Source: Ashinkailepas kermadecensis (Eukaryota; Arthropoda; Thecostraca; Neolepadidae). From it: a stretch of DNA of 64,000 bases. Every line of letters begins with the position of its first letter. Positions within the stretch are counted from its first letter, which is position 1. The stretch is from NCBI GenBank assembly GCA_034440615.1, contig JAOTOM010003864.1, positions 1-64,000 on the forward strand. Reading direction: 5' to 3'. The translations under genes and the position numbers were made by a program. Positions 1 to 10,666 of this stretch are shown here, piece by piece. The notes beneath the pieces were generated by a model. It was not told the DNA's origin and did not search any database. It was given only the letters and a program-made list of their open reading frames with translations.

Positions 1-1
1 T

Positions 2-2038
2 GATTGGGAAGACTTATTGAAAGGCTTAGATGCTTATGAAATGTGGAGAATGATAAAATATAAACTATTTCAAGGTCCGGATAGGTTCATTCCCAATAGG
101 CAAATTAGATTAACCAGGGTTCAGCTCCCTTCATGGCTGACCAGGGAAGTAAAGCATTTACTGGAGTCAAAGAAGCAGGCATTCAAGAAACTAAAATATG
201 CTAACTCTGAGGTAAACCTCAAATCATATCAAATAGCTAGAAATAAAGTTAGGAGGTGTGTTAGGGCATCTAAAAGACTGGCTGAAATCAAATTAGCTCG
301 GGAATGTTCAGCAGGTAATGCTAAGAGATTCTTTAGTTTCTACAAATTTAAGGCTAAAAAGTGTGGTGTAGGACCACTGGAGGTAGATGGGGAATTAGTG
401 GTTGATGATTGTGATATTGTGGAATCCTTAAGCAAGCAATTCTCATCAGTCTTTACTCAGGATAATTCTGGTAGAATAGAAACAACTGAATCATATGCCA
501 TGACAGGTGATAGGTTGGAGTATCTTACGATAACTACAGAAGCTGTAGAAAAGCAGTTGCAGAATATAAAGCCTAATAAAGCTTCTGGACCAGATGATAT
601 ATATGCTAGGGTCTTAGTAGAGTGTGCTAAAGCTTTAGCAGTTCCTCTAGGTATACTTTTCAGGCGGTCTATGGAATACTCTGAAGTGCCTGAAGATTGG
701 AGAAATGCAAATGTAGTTCCAATTTTCAAAAGGGAAGTATGAAGTGTGTAGGGAACTACAGGCCAGTCAGTTTGACCTCAATAGTTTGCAAGGTACTAGA
801 AAAACTGGTTAAACAGAATGTTCAGATTCATCTTGACAGGCACAATCTTTTAAGGGATACTCAACATGGATTTCGATCTCGAAGGTCTTGTTTAACTAAC
901 CTTTTGGAGTTCATGGAGTATGTTAGTAAAGAAGTAGACAATCAAAACAGGATGGATGTTGTGTACTTGGACTTTAGCAAAGCTTTTGATAAAGTTCCAC
1001 ATAGGAGGCTAATTCATCAACTACAGCAACATGGGATTGTTGGAAAAGTTCTAGGTTGGATTGAAGCATGGTTGAGGGGAAGGAAACAAAGGGTAATGTT
1101 AAATGGATGTAAATCTGATTGGAAGGATGTTCTGAGTGGAGTACCACAGGGCTCTGTTCTAGGGCCACTTCTCTTTATCATCTTTGTAAATAACATTGAG
1201 GTAGGGCTGAGGAATAGAGTGTTCAAATTTGCTGATGACATCAAACTGGTAGGAGTGGCAAACAGTTGTGATCAATATAGTAATATTCAACTAGACTTGG
1301 AGGACCTAAAAACGTGGGCTGATCAATGGCAGATGTCTTTTAACTATGACAAGTGTAAGGTTATGCATCTGGGGTCTGGAGGTGAGACTTTCAGATATAC
1401 AATGGGAGGGAGGGAACTGGATGTTATTGAAGAGGAAAGGGACTTAGGTGTGTTGGTTTCAAATGACCTTAAAGCAGAGAAACAATGTAGCTCAGCTAGG
1501 AACAGGGCACTCAGAATGCTGGGACTCATTAATAGAAGTGGGATGTATAAGAGCAAGGAAGTCATGAAAAAACTGTACTTAGCATATGTGCGACCACACT
1601 TGGAATATTCTGTGCAAGCTTGGAGCCCCTACCTAGAAAAGGATATAGACAAGTTAGAAAGAGTGCAACGCAAAGCAACTAAACTCATCAGTGGACTAGG
1701 TAGCTTAGAATATGGAGAAAGGCTTGTGGCATTAGATATGTACTCACTCAAGTATAGGAGATTAAGGGGGACATGATTGAAATGTACAAATTGTTGAAGG
1801 ACTAGATCAGGTCAATTTAAATGGTGCTCTTCAGTTTAAAGTATCACACAGGGGTCACCAACTCAGGTTAGACAAGTTGAGGTGTAGGACAGTTAAGCGA
1901 CAGCAGGTCTTCAGTCAAAGGGTTGTTGATCAGTGGAATGGGCTGCCTGCTGATGTTGTGGGGAGTTCCTCATTGAATGTATTTAAAAGTAGGGTGGACA
2001 AATTTTTTAGGCAGGAAAATCTTGTTTTTTATTTCTAA
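2..2038 (+). pseudogene. LINE reverse transcriptase, C-terminal two-thirds, frameshifted
   Basis: The reading frame is already open at base 2 and runs to about 728, shifts to another frame for 729-1770, and shifts again for 1780-2038. Comparison with the second copy at 62775-63540 locates the lesions: a lost A in the A-run near 727-730, one lost base near 1768, and another lost A near 1787. RT hallmarks are visible: PVSLTS (about 762), the catalytic DFSKAFDKVPH (about 970), GVPQGSVLGPLLF (about 1138) and FADD (about 1227) carrying the two catalytic aspartates. The C-terminal part ends at a TAA near 2036. In the living element the product copies its own RNA into DNA at the target site. This copy cannot make a full-length protein. 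Confidence 0.9.
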
Positions 2039-2315
2039 TTTGGATGGAGGGGATAATATTTATGTTAAATGTGCACGGCACAGACCCCTTTAAGCAGGGG
2101 CTATGGTAGCACAATGGGTATGATGGGAGGAGCTTGCAATTGTTGAGGGTGTTATGCAATAGCAAGTGGATGATGCTAGATAGGCTGGGATATATAGCTT
2201 CCTAGGAACTTGGGATTAGGGATTGATTGGGGTGAGAATATGTACATTTCTAGTACCTTTTCTAGATAGGCTTATCCCAGATGGGCCCCTGTGGCTCTTA
2301 TTAAGCCTTAACACT

Positions 2316-2342
2316 TTATGACTTTATGACTTTATGACTTTA
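2316..2342 (+). repeat. 8-bp tandem tail of the LINE, (ATGACTTT)n
   Basis: About three copies of the 8-mer directly follow the words CTCTTATTAAGCC. The mirror-image tail starts the minus-strand LINE at 57825 (ATAAAGTC repeats). This marks the exact 3' end of the element. Bases 2343-2585 beyond it hold no recognisable gene. Confidence 0.85.
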
Positions 2343-2589
2343 ATAAGCAAGAACGTAGCTTACTTGCTGGCCCATGGCAAGAGAAGTCTCATGATTGATG
2401 CTGGAAAGGATGAGAAACGGAAAAGACAGATGATCGCTGGTTGAAAATTATTTCATCCGGTGTGTGACAGACCAAGATTGGAAGGCTGACAGAATTGTAT
2501 GGTGTTCGTGAATGTTTAAAAAAAAGTGTATGTTTTTGAAGGCTCTGCCGCATTTTGACAGAGTCTGTACGCTTTGGATGGCCACGTGC

Positions 2590-4035
2590 ATGTACGTCCT
2601 CCAGTTGTGCTGTTAGGATCTCCCTGCGTTTATTTGGGATTCCTCGCTCATATTTGTGGGACCCCAGCACGATATTGGGGGCTCCGGTATAATTTCGCGG
2701 GGTCCCGTCGCGACTTTTCGGGCCCAGACGCGTGGTTCCGGGGGGATCCGACGCCAGTTTTCTGGGCTCGACGCAATTTGTGTTGACTTCTCCTGAATTA
2801 TGTAAAGTCCTAGCCACGGCCCGATTTTTCGTGCCCCCGGTGACATTTTATTGTGTCCCGCGGCGATTTTTCCAGCTCCGGTACGTTTTTAGGTGCCGTA
2901 TGCGATTCGTTAAGGCATCTAGTGGTATGCTTGAGCTAAGGAGCGATTTTCCTGGCTCGGACATTTATTTTTCGGAATCTCTATTTTGAAGGGCTCCGGC
3001 TTGATCCTTGTCGGGTTTCGATGCGATTTGGGGGCCACGCTGTGCTTAGCTGTGACCGCCGACGCCAATTTTTGGGAGCCCCGAGGGGAATTTTTGATGT
3101 GAATTTTGATCCGACCAGGATTTATGGGACTACTGACAGGAATTTTGGGTCCAAAGCGCGATATTTTTGTGGTTGGAGGGGGGAGGGGGGCTTGGCGCTA
3201 GTTATCGGAGCGCGTTGTACTTATCTGGGCCCCGGTGCGAATTTGGCGTTCCCTGGCGCAAATGGTCGGGTTCGGTGAAAAAAATTTGGTGCCCGTTGTA
3301 TTTATTTATAACACTAATTCTGGGGGCCACGACGCGGGCCCGGGTGCGACGTTTTGGTACCTTCAAACTCAGCGTGATTTTCAGTGACCCTAGCCCAACG
3401 TTTTGAGTCCCCGTTGTGATTTTCAATAACCACGGCACGACTTTTTTCGGCCCCCAGCGTGATTTTCAGCGGCCCAGCCCGTCTTTTTGCGGCCCCGTCG
3501 TGATTTTCAAGGACCACGGCGCGACTTTGTCTGCTCGCAGCGTGGTTTTCAGGGGCCCCGGCCCGACCTTTTGGAACCCAGCGTGATTTTGAGGGCCCGG
3601 CCCGTCTTTTTCTGGCCCAGCGTCATTTTCGGGGGCCCCGGAGAAACGTTTTGGCCCCCAGCATGATTTACAGGGGCCCGGTCCGACCTTTTAGGGCCTT
3701 AGCGTGATTTCATGGGGCCCTGGCGCGACTTATCGGGGTCCCGGTGCGACTTTTCGGAGGCCCAACGTTATTTTCAGGGGCCCGGTCCCACATCTTGGAG
3801 CCATCAGCATCATTTTTAAGGTCCCGGGACGATTTTTGAGGTCTTCAATGTGTTTTTCAGGGGCCTTGGTGGGATTTTTGGAGGCCTCAGCCTCATTTTC
3901 AGGGACCCCTGCGCGATTTTTTGGTGGCCCCAAGTGATTTTTATGGGCCCCGGTGCGATTGTTGGGGACATCAGCATGATTTTTAGGGAGCCTGGCGCTA
4001 TTTTTCCGAACCCATGCGCGATTATTGGGACCCAC
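2590..4035. repeat. Degenerate GGCCCC-rich minisatellite, unit about 28-30 bp
   Basis: The sequence alternates a GC block (GGGGCCCCGG or near variants) with a T-rich block (GCGATTTTT or GTGATTTTC), with a period of roughly 28-30 bases over more than 1.4 kb. Copies are strongly diverged. Both strands are rich in stop-free frames, and the proteins they would give (MFFRGLGG.., GPGATYRGPGATF..) simply mirror the unit. No gene is called here. Confidence 0.8.
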
Positions 4036-4039
4036 AACC

Positions 4040-4092
4040 TTTCATGGGGAGGGGGACTGCTCCAGTGCCCCCTCCCTTCGGTACGCCACTGC
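4040..4092. other. Possible transposon terminus (CAGTGGCGTA-type end)
   Basis: Read on the minus strand, the sequence begins GCAGTGGCGTACCGAAGG and continues into a G-rich stretch, a form common at the ends of invertebrate DNA transposons. A partner end was not found. A similar start, CAGTGACGGATCCAGG, sits at 14307-14323 next to the other GGCCCC-rich array, so both arrays may belong to old elements of one kind. Confidence 0.3.
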
Positions 4093-5695
4093 GCATACCC
4101 CAATGATTGCATAGCTTAACCATGACGTCTATGAAGTACATCGCACAAAATCGACTTTCCTATGCCCATTTAACTGCTTGCATCACAAGTAGTGGTCAGA
4201 AACATACACCCTGCAATTGGCCTAAATTCATCTCATTATCTTCCGGATTCTTAAATCTCAGCCTGGACGTACACATCGCTGGACGATGAGAAGCCTTGAT
4301 GGTAGTCTCCGTTGTAATTCGGTGTTTTGTACTTTTAATCAAAATGTCTTCATTAATAGATTCTGGGATCAGTGTCTTTGCTAAGCAGATTGTTACATAT
4401 ACCATGGTACCGAACCATTTCTGTTCAACGACATAATTTGAATTCAATGTGTAACGTGCTGTCAATGCCACGACGCAGTTACCCAGCTGAAGATCCACTC
4501 GGGTCAGTTGCCACGCTCGTCATGTGCCTTCTCAGGTCACATGACAAGCATCGCTCGTTACTCGTCACATCATCACTCTTCATATCACTCCTCGTGTGAC
4601 CTTGTCAGGTCGCACCACGAGCGCCTAATCCTCTCGGGGATTCTGAGATTCTGACAGGCGTTCTCGCACTTGAAGTTGATACAATAGGTTGTGGACTTCA
4701 TTATTGTATCTATGTTACCATAGCAAATGATGGAAGGAAGTATTTTGCTATGTTGGATACCAGCACCGATAATACCCAGGCATCTCACTGAAAAGGTTGG
4801 ATATCTGTGTGCTGTGCCAAACTGTGAAAATCCGTTGAAATGTGGAAATTTTTACGTTCTGTTTCATACTACAGTCACGCAATGTATGCATCGTGGCAGT
4901 AATTTTATGCTTCATTAATCAAAATGCATGTAAATGTTGAAGTGTATGGCAGCTAGGAGCAAGGCCATATATAGTACTTGCTATGTAATATCAAAGCAAG
5001 GAACTTGCACTTGCAAATTGTACGTCTTGCCTTGATTGTGTTACGTTACTGCCTTCAGCCTTTATAATTTTCTACTGTAGGCAATATTAATGAAATCGAT
5101 GTTAAATATGTTAACAGTAAAAGAACCGCAGTGAAACTCTGTATGAATGTATTTTGGTACCGGCTGGCACATTATCTGCTTTATAGTCTTTTCATAACAT
5201 AATATAAGGTGTAAATATTCATACATCTGTTGCATTACATCAACTCCTGAATTAGTTGCGTTATTGCAAGGTCATGTCCAAGTGTCTATGACTTCAAAAA
5301 TTGAGTGCTACCATGTGATATGTGCAACTTTTACTTAGTTATGGATTGCAGGAAGTTTTTCACATATTAAAATGTGTGCATGCTGCCTTTTAATAAATTT
5401 AAATGTCTCAAAAGTGGGAGGGCCAGCTACCATTGTTGCCCCCCCACTTTGAAAAGAGGGTGGGCCATGCCCCCCCCCCCCGTTCCTACGGCTATGCCCC
5501 AATCGTTGACACATTTCATCTGACAGCACTAGCGTCCCATTCAGCAACCCATTCAGAAATGCATTCACCAATATCTTCTGATTCGGCTTAAAATTAGACG
5601 CAACCTTCGCAGCCGTTGCCGTACATAAAGCATGACACAATCCTTTGCTATGACGAACACTTTCTTCTGAAGGGGTCCAAGAGTTCAACGAAGTC
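4093..5695. other. No recognisable gene; one unassigned open frame
   Basis: This AT-moderate stretch holds no domain I recognise. A 100-codon minus-strand frame (4498-4196) is the least repeat-like open frame and could be an exon, but nothing supports it beyond length. Bases 5405-5492 are C-rich and look like a fragment of a transposon end. Confidence 0.4.
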
Positions 5696-5699
5696 AATG

Positions 5700-6690
5700 T
5701 TTCACCTCAGGTCAGGATTTATGAAATTTAGAAAATGAAAGTGGTACATTGGGCATGAATTGTGCTGCTGAAATGTGTCACCGATAGAGGTCAGGTCACA
5801 CAGTGCGCTATTTCTTGTATTGATTGTGCATTTATCAGTGTTAAGATAGTCTACATATATTGGTTCGTCTGGCCAACATAAAAAGTGTGCATTTGTTGGT
5901 TCGGCGGGCCAACATACGGTACCCCAGTGGACCACTTTACGTTTCTGAATTCCAACAATCCTGATCTGAGGTCAAACGTTACCCTTGAAGGTCACATGGT
6001 CAGATGTGCTGCTTCCTTGTTCGATGGGAGATTATTCGGCGCTAATTTCCATCTAATAAATGTATTGAGTAGGATGTTATTCGTTACCTAGTAATTTTCC
6101 CATTGCCCGTAGTAATTTCCATCAGTTAATTCCCTGGAAAGTTATGTGCTACACTAGATTTGACCTCGGTGACCTTTTAGACCTCTGTAGGTGAAAAAAT
6201 TCGTCGTGGCCAAATAACCGTGTCGCAGTGTATGTCCGGCAACAGCTGCGAAGGCTGTGTCAAATTTTCAGACGAAGCAGATGATATTGGTGAATGCGTT
6301 TCTGAATACATTGCTGAATGGGACCTTAACAACCTGATGAAATGTGTCACCGATAGATGTCAGGTCAAGCAGTGTGCCGTTTCTTGTATCGATTGTGCAT
6401 GTATCAATGCTGAGTTAGTCTACATTTATTGGTTCGTCTGGCCAACATGCCGTACCTCATTGGATCACTTTAATTTTCTGAATTTAATCAATCCTGACCT
6501 GAGGTCAAATGTTGACCTTGAAGGTCACATGCTTGGATGTGTTGTTTCCTTCCTTGATGGGAGATTATTCGGCGTTAATATACATCTGATAAATCTTCCA
6601 GGAAGATGTTATTCACTACCCAGTAATTTTCCTACGGGGCTTAATGTTTGTGTTTATCTTGATCTGAGGTCAAACGTTGTCATATTTGAT
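5700..6690. repeat. Diverged duplication, about 300 bp, with an additional inverted fragment
   Basis: Bases 5780-6100 and 6340-6635 are direct copies: both carry GTGTCACCGATAGA, TTGGTTCGTCTGGCCAACAT, a GATCTGAGGTCA or GACCTGAGGTCA word, GAAGGTCACATG and GATGGGAGATTATTCGGCG in the same order. Bases 5703-5758 match the middle of the unit in reverse complement. The copies differ by many substitutions, so the duplication is old. The 157-codon plus frame at 6220-6693 crosses the second copy and shows no known domain. Confidence 0.75.
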
Positions 6691-6699
6691 TGACTGAGA

Positions 6700-7375
6700 G
6701 TGAAGTTGTCTCAGATACCTTATATTGTGCTGTTGCAGTGTAGGTGCTTTCCAACTGGCAATTTCCTTATATGCATCAGGATAAGCGAATGCTTTTCGAA
6801 TGTCTTGTTTGTACATTTATAGACTTTTTATAAACTCGACTCGCCTCAGTATCAATAGATGAACAAAATCAGATGCTGACTCACGGAAACTGTTGTTGAT
6901 TCATCTTCTCATTCAAAGTAGTATTTTACAACTTGATCTGAATTGGGTAATGACTCGGAAAGCCTTCAATCGCCTGCTTCTCTATCTTTTACATTTATTC
7001 TGTCTTCGTGCATGATGTACAATATGCATAACTTATACCAGTGGCAATGTATCTCTACATGCTGGAAAGTGGCTAGTATTGATGTCACTAGGCTCGATTT
7101 TCATCTTCTCTTGACGCGGCCGACACAAAGTTGATTCTCAGCGGTTTTCAGTGAAACAAGGCCAATTCCGATACATCGAACACTTCACAATGTGCTCGAA
7201 TTTTCTCATCTTACCCAAAATGTGTACGAAATTGCACACATTTCGAGTCGACACATGGCACGCCAATTGCACTCACTAATCGTGCACAAATCTGACTATT
7301 TTATATTTGCATTTATATTGGGCTATCTCAATTCATTGGTACATTCCTCTGCATACCTGAAAAGGCTAGGTTAAA
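6700..7375. other. Gene-free stretch; likely 3' UTR and flank of the minus-strand astacin-like gene
   Basis: No coding signal is seen. A minus-strand AATAAA lies at 6999-6994, about 610 bases beyond the stop codon of the astacin-like gene, and is the best polyadenylation candidate in this stretch. The resulting 3' UTR would contain the CA/TA microsatellite at 7391-7516. Confidence 0.35.
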
Positions 7376-7390
7376 TGTGGATGTATTATG

Positions 7391-7431
<41 letters not shown>

Positions 7432-7439
7432 ACACATAC

Positions 7440-7516
<77 letters not shown>
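7391..7516. repeat. Compound microsatellite (CA)n then (TA)n
   Basis: About 50 bases of CA repeats (with minor TA and CG breaks) run directly into about 75 bases of nearly pure TA repeats. It lies about 95 bases beyond the stop codon of the minus-strand gene. Confidence 0.95.
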
Positions 7517-7520
<4 letters not shown>

Positions 7521-7609
7521 ACTTCCATTTCCACCATTTCTTTTCCTGCAACTGATCAGTCATCACACGGCAAGTATATTTCAATTGAAATCAGAGCATT
7601 TCGTCCGCA

Positions 7610-9269
7610 TCAATCCGAGTCAGCTTTCCTGCCCAGCAATCGTTTGAGCCTCTGGAGAAGCGACCCATCGCGACGAGATGTCCCAGAATCGCTACTATCA
7701 GAAGAGGAAAAGCTGGAGCCGGTGCTGCTACTGCTCAAATACTCGGAGCTCTCTTCCTCGCTGATCTCTTCAAACTCTTCTTCAGTCTCCATCTGCTCAA
7801 CATCTGGTTTCTCAACTTCCAGATCACTGTTGGTAGCAGAGTTTGCTTCCTGAGTCCGATGCACCTGCTCGATAGACTCCACAGAGACAGCAGCTTCATG
7901 TGCGGGATGCGGAGTTTTCTGTGCGGGATCCGAAGCTTCCTCTGCGGGATTCGGAGCTTTCTCTGCGGTATCTGGAGCATCCTCTGAGGGATCGGGATGC
8001 AGAGTTTTTCTTGGGGGATCCAGAGTTTCCTCCGAAGTACTGAGTGAATCTTCTGAAAGTTGTTCAGCAAGCTTCACGTCGCCAGTTTCGTCTCTGAAAC
8101 TGACGCGTTTTGTATTTTGTGTTGGCTTCCTACTGCCAGCTGGAACCTCAGAGGATGAGTTTTTATGTTTTTCCGACGTGAGCGCCTCAGCTGTGGTAGT
8201 CTCAAAAGGGGAATCTTGTGAGTGCTCTATTTTATCCGAGTACTCTATTTTAATATTCCAGTCCTCTGGCTCTTCGGCATCTTCTTCTAATTGGCCACTT
8301 CTCATGTTTCCCAAGAGGCTATTTGGTCCATATTTGTGTAGCCAGTATTTCCTAAATAGTACTATAATGACATAGTTCAAACCCATCAAGATAAACATGC
8401 TGCAGACGAGTATGATGAGATTGATGTTTTCGGTCTCTCCAATAACGGAGCGCATTTTATGAGTGTCGTCGGCATGAGACGTCGCATTGTTCGTGAGGTT
8501 CCTGAACGGATCCTCCTGCGTTCGCATAACTAAGCGCGCTTCTACGAACAGCTTCGCCAAATCTGTGGTGGGAGAATCAAACCACAAGACCACATCAACA
8601 CTATTATTCGTCACACTGGCAGATAAAAGCTCCCCGACATAGTCCAGCACACACACAGCCTTTCTGAGGCTCTCGCCTTGAAAGATATACAATTTTACCA
8701 TGCACATCATTACATCGGAGAAGAGCGCCTCGGCCTGGCGGGGCGACAGCGTGGTCCTATCGTTGAGGCCGGTCAGACTGACCAGCAGTCGGGGATGGCG
8801 CAGCTTGGTGCGCAGACTCACGCCACAGTAACGCACCGGCATTGTCGTGCGGTCAGTCGCCATCATCAGGGCGGCCAGGTCCAGCTCCGCGTCGCCGTCC
8901 AGGTGGTGCCAACACTCTGTCATGTCTGCCGTTGCACCGGACCGCCGCTCCTCGCACCGCTCCCCGCCGAAGCCCGGCGCGCACGTGCACGTGCACCGCT
9001 CGTTGACGAAGCCGTCGTTGTGGCAGACGCGGCCGGCGGCGCAGTGGGCGGCGCAGCTGTACGCCTCGTTGAGGGCGCGCTGGTCCAGGTGGGAGAGGCG
9101 CGCAGCGCGACGGGTGCGCGCCACGGCCAGCAGCGCAGCGACGGTGCGCGGTTGCAGCGACACCAGCGGCGGCTCGGAGCTCAGCTCGTCCGGCGCCAGC
9201 TGCAGAGCCGAGCCCGGGTCAAAGCGGCGCCAGCGGCAGCGGCTCGTATTGCAGCTGGCCCTCCAGTCC
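7610..9269 (-). CDS. Membrane-anchored astacin-like protein, exon 3 (terminal)
   Basis: This is the last exon of a three-exon model totalling 758 residues. It supplies the C-terminal third of an astacin-like domain (the LSHLDQRALNEAYSC segment matches the family's closing strand and cysteine), an EGF-like module at about residues 278-311 (CHNDGF..CTCTCAPGFGGERC), an extracellular region with N-glycosylation sequons, one transmembrane helix at about 488-511 (LIILVCSMFILMGLNYVIIV), then a long acidic Pro/Glu/Ser-rich cytoplasmic tail with imperfect repeats of DPxxKxPHP type. The acceptor CTCCCCAG ends at 9270 and its phase matches the donor of exon 2. A second acceptor 9 bases further in (ends 9261) would also keep frame. 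The frame upstream of 9270 is minisatellite and is excluded. Likely a cell-surface, type I protein. The function of a non-catalytic astacin is unknown. Confidence 0.75.
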
Positions 9270-9274
9270 CTGGG

Positions 9275-9420
9275 GAGGCGGTGCACTGCAGTCATTGTAC
9301 ACTGTACACTGTAAACACTCCAGCCCCTGAAGAGGCGGTGTACTGCAGTCATTGTACACTCCCCCTCCGGCTCCTGGAGGGGCGGTACACTGCAGCTACT
9401 GTACACTGTATAGTGTACAC
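9275..9420. repeat. Minisatellite, about 53-bp subunits (GTACACTGCAG family), left part
   Basis: Units read CTCCTGGAGGGGCGGTACACTG, then CAGCTACTGTACACTG or CAGTCATTGTACACTG. The array continues at 13816-14312 in the same orientation; the two parts were separated by insertion of the transposon at 9421-13815. The acceptor of exon 3 lies at the outer edge of this array. Confidence 0.9.
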
Positions 9421-10121
9421 TAGGCTGTATCGTCGACACTTTTTTTGCCGCTGATCACGGCGAACCTATGATTTTATCATGCTCCATGGACGTGAGAACA
9501 ATATGCCACCATTCATTGTTCTTGAATATTATCCCCCATCTTGCACAAAGCGGAACAATTTTGGGTGCGCTTATGTACAGGCTACACTAGCGCCGCCACG
9601 CGGCCAATGTCCAACCTACCGTGACAACTTCGCTTGTGGCTGCTGTAGCTCCTCTTGCAATAGTCACGGATATAAAATATGATTGCTGACGTATTCCGGA
9701 GCATTCTAACAGCGAGTGGGCGTCATAACATCACGCTTCAGCTCCGTTGAAAGCTCTCGGGTGGGATCAAACACCATAGAAGCTCTGATGGCTTTATTGG
9801 TGTGTAGCTCTAGTCCGCATCATGACGTTTGACGTCCTGCCTGCCCTTGCCATGCCATACATGTAATTCTGCTCTGCCTCCTGCCTCAGCCGCACTCTAC
9901 CTAGGTGTCATTATCCCTACCCGTCCCTGCCGCCAGCCTCTCCCTGTACCTTGCCTGCACCATCACCCTGCACTTCCTGTAATTATCCCGCGGCTGCATC
10001 TCCCGCACTTTGCACTGGCTTCCCCCTGTCGTCTGCCTCTCCCTATACGCTCTATGTCTGTTATGGGCGTTGATAATAATTGTAATGGTAACCTGATCCA
10101 TGTGCCTTGTGCTGACACATT

Positions 10122-10375
10122 GGTGTTCCTACCGGCGAACAGCCGTGCGTCTGTATGGGTGTTGATGTTCCAATTCAGTAGTTATTTGATAGGCGCGTTT
10201 CCTGTATCAACCTTAGTATTCACACCGGTCAACATCTGTACGTCTGGTGTCGGTGTGGAGTTGATGTTCTCATTTTAGTCGTTAGTTGATCTGAGTGTTC
10301 CTAGTATTTTCGTTGTTATTCATACCGGTGAACAACTCTCACCAACGCGAATGGAGTTGACCGCCCCCGCCCCCA
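10122..10375. repeat. Degenerate tandem repeat, about 110 bp, 2.5 copies
   Basis: Three segments begin with TTCxTACCGG or TTCACACCGG, continue through a CAACxxxxGTGCGTCTG-like word and end in TGGAGTTGATGTTC. The repeat is subterminal in the 4.4-kb transposon, between the left TIR and the transposase gene. The C-rich block at 9829-10050 before it shows no gene. Confidence 0.55.
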
Positions 10376-10666
10376 GCGCGGCGGTGCGAGATGTGACCCA
10401 GACAGTGACAATATGATATAGCCCAGAGTGTTTATTAGTCTTTGCTTTGCCAACATTTTCCTCAGGGAGCTAGGATTGGGAATTCTGGGTGAGAATTCAC
10501 ACCATAGGGAGAAAACATTTCACCTCCTAAATTGCCAATGGCAATCTATCTATTGCCCAATCTTTATGCTGACGTACGAACATGTTTTCCAAAACGTTCA
10601 TAATTTATATTTGCATACCACCATTCCCATCCTTTAATCCAATGTCCTTCACAGGTACTCATCACA

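Larger units (their letters stand above)
1..2342 (+). mobile_element. CR1/jockey-like non-LTR retrotransposon (LINE), 5' end outside the window
   Basis: The stretch encodes a reverse transcriptase and ends in a 3' untranslated region of about 300 bases closed by a short tandem tail of the 8-mer ATGACTTT. Such 8-bp 3' tails are typical of the CR1 clade, whose RT also fits the motifs seen here. The endonuclease part would lie before base 1. The same family recurs in reverse orientation at 57825-58620 and 62614-63542, where the 3' UTR words (for example the TATATAGCTTCCTAGG block at 2190) can be aligned by eye. The coding part carries at least three single-base indels, so this copy is dead. Confidence 0.9.

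Noticed and set aside
9270..9439. N-terminal extension of the exon 3 open frame (MSTIQPSVHY...)
   Set aside because: It lies wholly in the minisatellite and the transposon end; a phase-matched acceptor at 9270 explains the true exon start.
8678..9454. Plus-strand frame of 258 codons opposite the astacin-like exon 3
   Set aside because: It is antisense to the EGF/astacin coding region and has no domain; openness reflects the GC-rich codon use of the real gene.
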